From: Nocardia grenadensis NBRC 108939
GTDB taxonomy: Bacteria > Actinomycetota > Actinomycetes > Mycobacteriales > Mycobacteriaceae
Assembly: GCF_001613445.1 (NCBI RefSeq)
Contig: NZ_BDCJ01000042.1
Location: forward strand, 1-47,715
Direction: 5' to 3'
Length of the DNA: 47,715 nucleotides
Shown: piece after piece, positions 41,648-47,715 of the stretch
How positions within the stretch are numbered: position 1 is the first letter of the stretch
Layout of the letters: each line of letters opens with the position of its first letter
Made by a program: the position numbers and the translations under genes
The notes under the pieces: generated by a model
The model's input: the letters and a program-made list of their open reading frames with translations, nothing else
What the model was told of the DNA's origin: nothing
The model's database searches: none

Positions 41648-43648
41648 ATGCCGGAATGGCTGGATATCGACCCTGCGGTACTGCGCCAGCTGGCTAGCCA
41701 ACATCGGCAGGTCGCGGCGGAAACCCGGGAATGGGCCCAGCCACCGGCCGAATGGCTCGCGAACTTCGAACCCACCTATGGAAAGATCGCGAACCCGGTC
41801 AAGGAAGCGCTGGAACGTTATTACGAGGCGCGGCAACGGGCGGGCGAGGCGCTGGCGCGGGAGCACGATCAAACCGCCGACTCGTTGATCGAATCGGCGG
41901 AAGCCTACGAGCGGACCGACGCTGAAGGTGCCGCGAATATCGGTAGGGCGCTGGAAGATCCCGATGGTCCGCGCGGGATCGGCGATCCGGGTATTGCGCC
42001 CGCGGGCATCCCCTCCGGGCCGCCGTCGGGCCCCCCGCCGGGCGGACCGGCCGGTGAATCCGCGACACCGGGTGCCCCGGGCACCCAGATGCCCGCTGCC
42101 GCGGCGTCCCCGGGATTGCCGGGTGCTCCGGGTGGTGGGGATACCGCCACCAACGGCGCGGCCGCGCCCGGACGCAACGGCGAAGTACCCGGCGGCGCTG
42201 CCGCCCCGCCCGGCGCCGTGCCGCCGGCCGGCGACCGGGTCGCCGCGACGGGCGCGTCGCCGATCACCGCGGGCCCCGCGGGTGGTTCGGGCGTTACCGG
42301 CGACCCGGTTCATCCGGGCAGCGTCGTCAGCGGCCCCGCCGGCGGCGGCCAGGAAGGCCGGGGCGCGGCGGCGATACCGCCGACCGGCGCGGACGCGGGT
42401 ACAGCGAGCGGAACTCCGGTCCCGATCATCGGAACTCCTTTCGATTCGGCGGTCGCCTCGGCGAAGGACAAGGCGTCCGAACCCGCCTACATCGTCGGCG
42501 ACGTGGTGAATGACGACCTCGTGCTCGCCAAGACCCTGCTCGGGGCCGTCCTCGCCGCCACCGAATCAGCGGTCGGGATGACCTGGGCGGTGGCGGTCCT
42601 GCGCGGGCCCGGCGGCGCGGGCATGTTCATCACCTCCAACGAGGGCCGCGGCTGGATGCCCGCCGGGCTGTTCCTGCCCCGCCAGGTCTCCACACCGTGG
42701 TTGTGGGACGAACTGCTCGGTGCCGACGGCGAAGTCGCGGCTCCTTGGGAGGGTGTCTCCGACCCGGCACGGATCCTGGCCGAATTCGGGAAGGCATGGG
42801 GCGCCAAGGCCAATGCCGTGCTTTCCGCGCTCGCCTCGTCCGGGCCGATCGATCCCGGTCTGCAGAGCCGGCTGCCCGATGCCGCGATGCAGGGACTCGT
42901 CGGGCCGAGCTACGAGCTCGATCTTCGTGTCCTCACTCCCGATACCACTGACCGCCTGGGCCTCACCGGCTCCGCGCCGGCGCTGGAGTCCGTGGCCGCG
43001 GTACCCGATGCCGGAGTACGGGCGCGCTGTGTGGAACTCGCGCTCGACGCACACGCGCACCTGGGCCGCTCCGTGCCGGGGCACTATGACAGCGTGGGCG
43101 CCCGCGGTATCCGCGACCGCATCCTGGCCCGGGTCGAAGCCGGCGAAGACATCCCCCGGTCCTGGTGGGACGAGCTCCGCGACGCCGATGATCTGCTGGC
43201 TGCCGCGATGATCTCGCAGCGGGTGGATGTGGGCCGGGTCGATCTGGGTGCCATCCGGGTGGGCGAGGAGGTGAGCGCGTTGCGGGCCATGGTCTGGGAG
43301 CGACGTTGCAACGAACTCGTCGCGCTGCTGGATCAGGACCCGGACCGGCAGAGCCTGCGCGACGCGGTGTACGCGCACAGTCAGATCCTGGAGCACCCCA
43401 CGTTCGTCGCCGCACCGGCGGCGGTATCCGCCGGGGTCGACGAGCAGGTGGTACGCCCGGCCGGTGGTTCTACGGGCGTATCGGCCCCCGTGGAACCGGG
43501 AGCCGTCGCCGGGACGGATGCGCCGCGGCCCGCGGTGGCCGCCCCGCCGACCGGAGCCGTCGCCGCGCCCGATACCGGCGCCCCACCGGCGGGGGCGGTG
43601 CCGCCCTCGGTGACTCCGCCACCGGAGTCCCGCGGAGCGGCTTCCTGA
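41648..43648 (+). CDS. EspC-like N-terminus fused to EspK-like C-terminal domain
   Basis: A 666-residue protein. Residues 1-100 look like EspC/EspF: LDIDPAVLRQLASQHRQVAA, a helical hairpin, and the export motif YERTD (Y87-x3-D91) in AEAYERTDAEGAANIG, comparable to YSEAD in EspC. A Gly/Pro/Ala linker (about 105-265) leads to a domain (about 270-600) paralogous to the preceding protein: YIVGDVVNDDLVLAKTLLGA, WAVAVLRGPGGAGMFITSNE, GRGWMPAGLFLPRQVSTPWL and LRDAVYAHSQIL. The two likely arose by tandem duplication with exchange of N-termini. It could carry its own export signal together with the EspK-like domain. A 12-bp stem terminator follows. Confidence 0.65.
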   Translation: MPEWLDIDPAVLRQLASQHRQVAAETREWAQPPAEWLANFEPTYGKIANPVKEALERYYEARQRAGEALAREHDQTADSLIESAEAYERTDAEGAANIGRALEDPDGPRGIGDPGIAPAGIPSGPPSGPPPGGPAGESATPGAPGTQMPAAAASPGLPGAPGGGDTATNGAAAPGRNGEVPGGAAAPPGAVPPAGDRVAATGASPITAGPAGGSGVTGDPVHPGSVVSGPAGGGQEGRGAAAIPPTGADAGTASGTPVPIIGTPFDSAVASAKDKASEPAYIVGDVVNDDLVLAKTLLGAVLAATESAVGMTWAVAVLRGPGGAGMFITSNEGRGWMPAGLFLPRQVSTPWLWDELLGADGEVAAPWEGVSDPARILAEFGKAWGAKANAVLSALASSGPIDPGLQSRLPDAAMQGLVGPSYELDLRVLTPDTTDRLGLTGSAPALESVAAVPDAGVRARCVELALDAHAHLGRSVPGHYDSVGARGIRDRILARVEAGEDIPRSWWDELRDADDLLAAAMISQRVDVGRVDLGAIRVGEEVSALRAMVWERRCNELVALLDQDPDRQSLRDAVYAHSQILEHPTFVAAPAAVSAGVDEQVVRPAGGSTGVSAPVEPGAVAGTDAPRPAVAAPPTGAVAAPDTGAPPAGAVPPSVTPPPESRGAAS

Positions 43649-43653
43649 TGCCG

Positions 43654-43682
43654 GTGCCCTCCCGCGGGGAGCGGGAGGGCAC
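43654..43682 (+). terminator. Terminator hairpin after the Esp-like operon
   Basis: A perfect 12-bp stem, GTGCCCTCCCGC with GCGGGAGGGCAC, around loop GGGGA, five bases after the stop at 43648. No U-run. Confidence 0.8.
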
Positions 43683-43888
43683 GGGGGCGAAACGGACGGT
43701 GGACCGAGCTTCCGGTGCCGGTCTCCGAACACAGGGTTCCAGTGGTGGGCGGCCCGGGTAGTGAACCGCTCGGAGCTGTTGTCCGGCCATGAGCCGTGGA
43801 GATGCTCGAAGGGGCCGCGCGGCGGATTCCGATGATCCGCTGCGTATGAAGCCGGGGGCGAACCGCGCGGTGCGTGGTCCGGAGTGGT

Positions 43889-43921
43889 GCCGTTGCTCGC
43901 TCGCGGGGTGCGAGCAACGGC
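43889..43921 (-). terminator. Terminator hairpin for the opposite-strand acidic protein gene
   Basis: A perfect 12-bp stem, GCCGTTGCTCGC with GCGAGCAACGGC, around a 9-nt loop, directly after the minus-strand stop at 43923. Confidence 0.75.
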
Positions 43922-43922
43922 G

Positions 43923-45026
43923 TCACACCTGTTTGCTGGGAGGTGTCGGGCCGTAGGGAATTTCGCTCTGCGTCTGCGGCGGCTGGTTCTGTGGCGGGGT
44001 GTCGCCCTGCGGAGGCGCGGCGTTGTCCGGGGGGGCCGTGGTCGTCGGATCGCTCGGCGTGGGGCCGGGTGACGGAGCGGGCTGACCGGGCCGGGCTTCG
44101 TCGTCCTTGTCGTCCTCGTCGTCCTCGTCGTCTTTCTGACCGAGGAGTTCCGGGAGCTGGCCGAGCATGGGCATCAGCGCCATGGGCAGCATGGCGAGCA
44201 TCGGCAACATGGAACCGAGACCGCCGGCAGCACCCGCCGCGCCCGCTCCGCCGCCGGCCGCTCCGCCGCCACCGGCGGAGCCTCCCGAGCCGCCGCCTGC
44301 GGCGCCGACGTTCACATTCTGCGCGTCCTGCACCTTGTCGTGGATCTTGGTCACCGCAGCGGCGACATGATCCATGATGGTGGCTTCCTCGGCCGGTTTG
44401 AGCTTCTTCGAGCCCACCGAGCGCAGGGCGGTGTTCAGGTCGGCCACGACGTGCTGGATGGAGAACAGGGTCTGGGCCTGCTCGGCGGCGACCATCTGCG
44501 AGGTGCCGTCCACCTGCGCGTCCATGCCGACCATGGTGTCCTGCCGTGCACCCGCCGAGAACACCTGCTGCTTGTACTGGTCCACACCTCTGCCCGCTTG
44601 GGGCAGGTCGAGAGTCCGCACCTTGTCCGGAGTCTTCCCGTTTTTCGGTGGTGGTGGTGGGTCGGACCGGCCGAAGCCGAGTACGTCGACCGACTGCTGG
44701 ATGGTGCTCTGCGCCTGCCCGATAAAAGTTTTCAGCTCGGTGGAACCGCCCGGCGGCACCACCAGCGTCACCTGGTATCGGGGTTTGTCCGGGCCGGAGT
44801 TGCCGACGATCTGCATCCCACTCTCGGACGTGGGTCCGCCGGTGCGCGCCGCGACGGTCTCGCCGGTCGCGGTGTCCTTCTTACTCATCAGGGTGGTCGG
44901 CTGGGCCCCGGCCGCGCCGGGCACCGGCGGACCGGGACGTGGCTCGCCCGGCCGCGCGCCGGGGGGCCGGTGGCCGCCTGTGGTTCCGGGGGTATCGAGA
45001 TCCGCGTCTGCCGTCGCTGTGTCCAT
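43923..45026 (-). CDS. Pro/Gly-rich acidic protein with Met-rich segment
   Basis: A 367-residue protein of no recognised family. A Pro/Gly-rich N-terminus leads to a folded-looking region (YQVTLVVPPGGSTELKTFIG, then QSTIQQSVDVLGFG), then a helical region (AEQAQTLFSIQHVVADLNTA through VAAAVTKIHDKVQDA, DUF4226-like by appearance), a poly-Gly stretch, a Met-rich hydrophobic patch (MLPMLAMLPMALMPMLGQL), an acidic run (DDEDDEDDKDDE) and a Pro-rich tail. The helical and Met-rich parts resemble those of the NlpC/P60 protein at 26594, tying it to the locus. It is divergent from the second NlpC/P60 gene with about 190 bp between. Confidence 0.6.
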   Translation of the reverse strand: MDTATADADLDTPGTTGGHRPPGARPGEPRPGPPVPGAAGAQPTTLMSKKDTATGETVAARTGGPTSESGMQIVGNSGPDKPRYQVTLVVPPGGSTELKTFIGQAQSTIQQSVDVLGFGRSDPPPPPKNGKTPDKVRTLDLPQAGRGVDQYKQQVFSAGARQDTMVGMDAQVDGTSQMVAAEQAQTLFSIQHVVADLNTALRSVGSKKLKPAEEATIMDHVAAAVTKIHDKVQDAQNVNVGAAGGGSGGSAGGGGAAGGGAGAAGAAGGLGSMLPMLAMLPMALMPMLGQLPELLGQKDDEDDEDDKDDEARPGQPAPSPGPTPSDPTTTAPPDNAAPPQGDTPPQNQPPQTQSEIPYGPTPPSKQV

Positions 45027-45217
45027 CCGCTGTCGTCGCCTCCCGTGATGTCCACTTTATTGTGTTGCCTTCCTAAGGATGGGAATACGGGAGGCGTCGT
45101 TCATCGGCGTGTTGTCGCATAGTCGAACGGACAACAGAGGCTTGATTGCCGAGTAATTGCCCGGGGTGCTGGGGCAGAGAGGTAAGTCGGTGCGATGAGC
45201 GATGGTGAGCTGATCGC

Positions 45218-46189
45218 ATGCCGGCACTGACCGACGATGTGCACGGTGTGTTGCGCGAGCTGCTCGGGTTGTACGGGGCCGGGCAGCCGTCCGAGCGTGC
45301 CTCGGTCACGCTCGCGCAGGCCATGGCCGCGGATCTCACCCGGCTTTCCGGTGGGGGCGCCCGTGGCTACGGTGATGCGCTGGGCCAGCAACGTACGGTG
45401 CTCGACACCCAGTACGGCCGGGACGGGTTGGTGACCAAAACGGTCGGTGAATCGGGGGCCGGCACACTGAACGGGCGCGGCGTCCTCAGCAGTCAGATCT
45501 CCGATCTGCAGGCTCGGATCCAGGCCATCACCTCCATCGGTGACACCCGGTTCAGCGGCCCGGCACTACTCGACTCGGCTCAGCAGACGATCACGAACGC
45601 GACCAGGCAGGTGAACGCCGATATCGACGCGGCACGCAAACAAGCGGCCCAGATCATGCCGCCGGTGGCCCTCGCCGAGCGCACCCGCAAAGCGGGTGCG
45701 CCGCAACGCAAGCGGAGGCGCCGCCGGCCCCGTATGGTTTCCGGGCAACAGGTCAGCAGGGTGGCCCATCAGCCGTCTCGCCGGGGTATCCGCCGCAACT
45801 GGGACAAGACCCGCGGCGGCCGGGCGGCCCAGGTAGCGGATGGCGCGCTCGGCCTGCCCTACATCTGGGGTGGCGGTGGCGCCGGTGGGCCCAGTGGCGG
45901 CGGCTTCGACTGCTCCGGGCTGACGCAGTACGCCATCGCCCAGGCCACCGACGGTGAGGTGGTGCTCCCACGCACCACCTATGAGCAGATCTACTCGGGT
46001 GAGCGCATCGATCCGCGCGACGTGCGGGCCGGTGATCTGGTGTTCCCGGCGTCGTCGTTCAGTTCGCGCGGACCCGAACACGTTCAGCTCGCCGCGGGAA
46101 ACGGTATGGTGATCGAGGCGCCGTATTCCGGCGCCACCGTGACCTATTCCCCGATGCCCCCCAGCGCCGTCGTCGTACGGGTCGTCTGA
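45218..46189 (+). CDS. NlpC/P60 endopeptidase with helical N-terminal domain
   Basis: A 323-residue protein: helical N-terminal half (about 1-150, DUF4226-like), a strongly basic stretch (QRKRRRRRPRM, about 168-178), and a C-terminal NlpC/P60 domain. Catalytic Cys232 in FDCSGLTQYA and His288 in EHVQLAAG are present; the third position, His458 in the paralogue at 26594, is Glu300 here (VIEAPYSG). Cell-wall peptide hydrolysis is likely but may differ in rate or specificity. There is no Sec signal peptide, as in the first hydrolase. The stop lies 15 bp before the TTG of the CpnT-like gene. Confidence 0.85.
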   Translation: MPALTDDVHGVLRELLGLYGAGQPSERASVTLAQAMAADLTRLSGGGARGYGDALGQQRTVLDTQYGRDGLVTKTVGESGAGTLNGRGVLSSQISDLQARIQAITSIGDTRFSGPALLDSAQQTITNATRQVNADIDAARKQAAQIMPPVALAERTRKAGAPQRKRRRRRPRMVSGQQVSRVAHQPSRRGIRRNWDKTRGGRAAQVADGALGLPYIWGGGGAGGPSGGGFDCSGLTQYAIAQATDGEVVLPRTTYEQIYSGERIDPRDVRAGDLVFPASSFSSRGPEHVQLAAGNGMVIEAPYSGATVTYSPMPPSAVVVRVV

Positions 46190-46204
46190 GCGGAACACCC
46201 GCCC

Positions 46205-47715
46205 TTGGCCATAGAGATACCCCACGAAGTAGCGCAGTTCCTGAACTTCATCGGTGTCCCGTACCCGGACATCAACGAGGATCAGGTTCGTGAGCTGGCC
46301 ACTCAGGTCCGTACGTTCGCCGACGATGTCTCGGGGACGCACCAGGCGGCCACCGGGACGATCACCGATATGGGGTCGGTTTATCAGGGGCAGTCGTACC
46401 GGGCGCTGGTGGCATCCTGGGCGAGTTTGAGTGCCTCGCATATGGAGCGACTCGACGAACTGTGCCGGGCGGTGGCGAGAGCGCTCGAGATCGCCGCCGA
46501 GGTGATCACCGTGGTGAAGGTCGCCGTGCTGACCGAACTCGCGCTCCTCGCGGCCGCCTACACCGCGACCATGGCCGCGACGATCGCCACCTCCGGTGCC
46601 TCCGCGGCGGTAGGGCAGACGATCTCACTGGCGGCGAAACGTCTGATCAAGGCCATGGAGGAGATGCTCGTGGCCTATATCGTCGCCGAGGTACTCGGCA
46701 AGGCCATCGAACCGCTCGAGGCGGCGGTCTCGGACATGATCAGCGGGGTCGTCTACAACGCCGCCGCCGATCTGCTGGGAGTGGACGGCGGCGGGAACGA
46801 CTCCCTGTATATCGATCCCGACGAGGTCCGCCGCTACGCGCAGGTTCTCGACGATCACGCCGACGATATCGTGAAGCACGCGGAGAAATTCGCGAAAAGC
46901 GTGGCCGACCTCGACTTCACCACACCGGTCGCGCAGCCCGGACCGGCGGGGGCACCCGGTGGCACCCAGCCCACGCCGGTCGACGGGACCCGCGGCCCGG
47001 CCGCCGTCCAGCACGGTGGCGCGCGCGTGCCGTCGGAAGTGCCTGTCGCACCCAGGAATTGGATCCCGACGCCGATGACGGCGGCAGAGTCCTCCCTGTC
47101 CGCGCCGCCTGCGGATCCCGGGCACTCGACCACGCCGGACGAGCCCGCGAAGGGTGGCGCGGTATCGGCGGCCGGCGAACCGGGTACGGCCGGATCGCGC
47201 GGTGGTTCCGCGAACAGTGCCGGCGCCGGGTCGAGCCCCGCCGGGATGCCGGCGGCCGATCCTGCCACTGCCGGGATGCCGGCGGCCGATTCGGCCACCG
47301 GGGGGATGCCGGTGACCGAATCCCTCGCGGCTGGAACGCCGCCGGCCGAGGTGCGCGGGGAGCGGCCACCGATCGTCGAGGCGCCGGCCGCTGCCGCGGG
47401 GCCGGCGCCGGTGGACCGGGAAGCCGGGCAGTACGAAGACGTACCGGTCGCGGCGCGCGAACACCCGGCCGGCCATATCGACGTTCCCGGCCAGGCCGCC
47501 GCTTCCATGGCGGAAGCGGCTTCCGACGCGCGAGCGGAAGAGAGCGCAGAGGGGGCAGGCGCGGCGCCGGGGAGCGCACCGCCGGCCGGCCAAGGAACCC
47601 AGTCGAGCCCGTGGAATCGGCAGGCGCCGGGCTCCGGCGCCGGTGGCCCGGACGATTCGGCGCGCGGCGGTCGGACGCGCCGGCGGGGTGCCGACGGCGG
47701 GCGGGCGGGCCGGAC
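46205..47715 (+). CDS. CpnT/WXG100-like protein, N-terminal part (runs off the window)
   Basis: Open reading frame from TTG 46205 to the window end, at least 503 codons. The N-terminus reads IEIPHEVAQFLNFIGVPYPD, then INEDQVRELATQVRTFADDV and DMGSVYQGQSYRALVASW, then long helices and LYIDPDEVRRYAQVLDDHAD. This is the WXG100-like N-terminal domain (residues 1-240) found in CpnT-type actinobacterial proteins, which often carry a C-terminal toxin. After it comes a Pro/Gly/Ala-rich linker with 30-bp repeats. TTG is the first possible start: the frame is closed by the upstream gene's stop at 46187, and later ATGs would remove part of the domain. The toxin or other C-terminal domain is outside the window. 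Confidence 0.78.
   Translation, partial: MAIEIPHEVAQFLNFIGVPYPDINEDQVRELATQVRTFADDVSGTHQAATGTITDMGSVYQGQSYRALVASWASLSASHMERLDELCRAVARALEIAAEVITVVKVAVLTELALLAAAYTATMAATIATSGASAAVGQTISLAAKRLIKAMEEMLVAYIVAEVLGKAIEPLEAAVSDMISGVVYNAAADLLGVDGGGNDSLYIDPDEVRRYAQVLDDHADDIVKHAEKFAKSVADLDFTTPVAQPGPAGAPGGTQPTPVDGTRGPAAVQHGGARVPSEVPVAPRNWIPTPMTAAESSLSAPPADPGHSTTPDEPAKGGAVSAAGEPGTAGSRGGSANSAGAGSSPAGMPAADPATAGMPAADSATGGMPVTESLAAGTPPAEVRGERPPIVEAPAAAAGPAPVDREAGQYEDVPVAAREHPAGHIDVPGQAAASMAEAASDARAEESAEGAGAAPGSAPPAGQGTQSSPWNRQAPGSGAGGPDDSARGGRTRRRGADGGRAGR
47241..47350 (+). repeat. 30-bp tandem repeats in the CpnT-like linker
   Basis: About three and a half copies of a 30-bp unit (47241-47270, 47271-47300, a diverged 47301-47330 and a fragment) encode a 10-residue repeat of G-M-P-A-A-D type. 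They lie in a low-complexity linker and are expected to vary in copy number. Confidence 0.75.

Overview
The window is high-GC actinobacterial chromosome, most likely Nocardia or a close relative in the Mycobacteriales. The first ~17 kb keeps a gene set that in Mycobacterium tuberculosis lies around Rv2476c-Rv2464c: NAD-glutamate dehydrogenase, HotDog thioesterase, an Rv2474c-like gene, an HNH protein, truncated haemoglobin GlbO, a CtaJ-like gene, a DUF5130 gene, PepN, the mycothiol-linked Rv2466c-like reductase, RpiB and a Nei-type glycosylase, followed by tRNA-Gly and tRNA-Pro. Mixed into it are purC, an ECF sigma/YCII pair, a ferredoxin reductase-like flavoprotein, an M48 membrane protease and a GGDEF protein. 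No database search was possible; names rest on motifs, recalled family sequences and gene order.

Region by region: 1-5047 central metabolism and respiratory accessory genes; 5136-15088 peptidase, purine, sigma-factor, redox, sugar-phosphate and DNA-repair genes; 15099-19620 signalling and regulation (GGDEF, two tRNAs, MerR, WhiB-like, ROK-like); 20141-21271 a PAS/GAF-like sensor gene behind two operator-like repeats; 21374-47715 a large accessory export locus that runs off the window.

The export locus is the most unusual part. One arm (21374-28039) is a tightly overlapping operon resembling a Gram-positive type IV secretion/conjugation core: TcpC/VirB8-like, small two-helix protein, TcpE/VirB3-like, VirB4-like ATPase, a degenerate NlpC/P60-like membrane protein and an active-looking NlpC/P60 hydrolase; a VirB6/TrbL-like polytopic protein is encoded convergently (28080-30368). 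The second arm (30788-43648) encodes two large modular proteins followed by relatives of ESX-1 (type VII) substrates and chaperones in the order EspB, EspL, unknown, EspH/EspD, EspC-like, EspK-like, and an EspC-EspK fusion. M. tuberculosis has espB-espL-espK in the same transcriptional order. Then come an opposite-strand acidic protein, a second NlpC/P60 hydrolase, and the start of a CpnT/WXG100-like protein. No ESX core (EccB/C/D/E, MycP), relaxase or coupling ATPase is visible. My inference is a hybrid envelope-export apparatus in which ESX-1-like substrates are encoded with a T4SS-like core.

A second unusual signal is a ~75-bp palindromic repeat: two tandem copies between the thioesterase and Rv2474c-like genes, and one copy inserted in frame near the N-terminus of PepN. 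The arms differ between sites but remain complementary, and the same peptide frame is kept.
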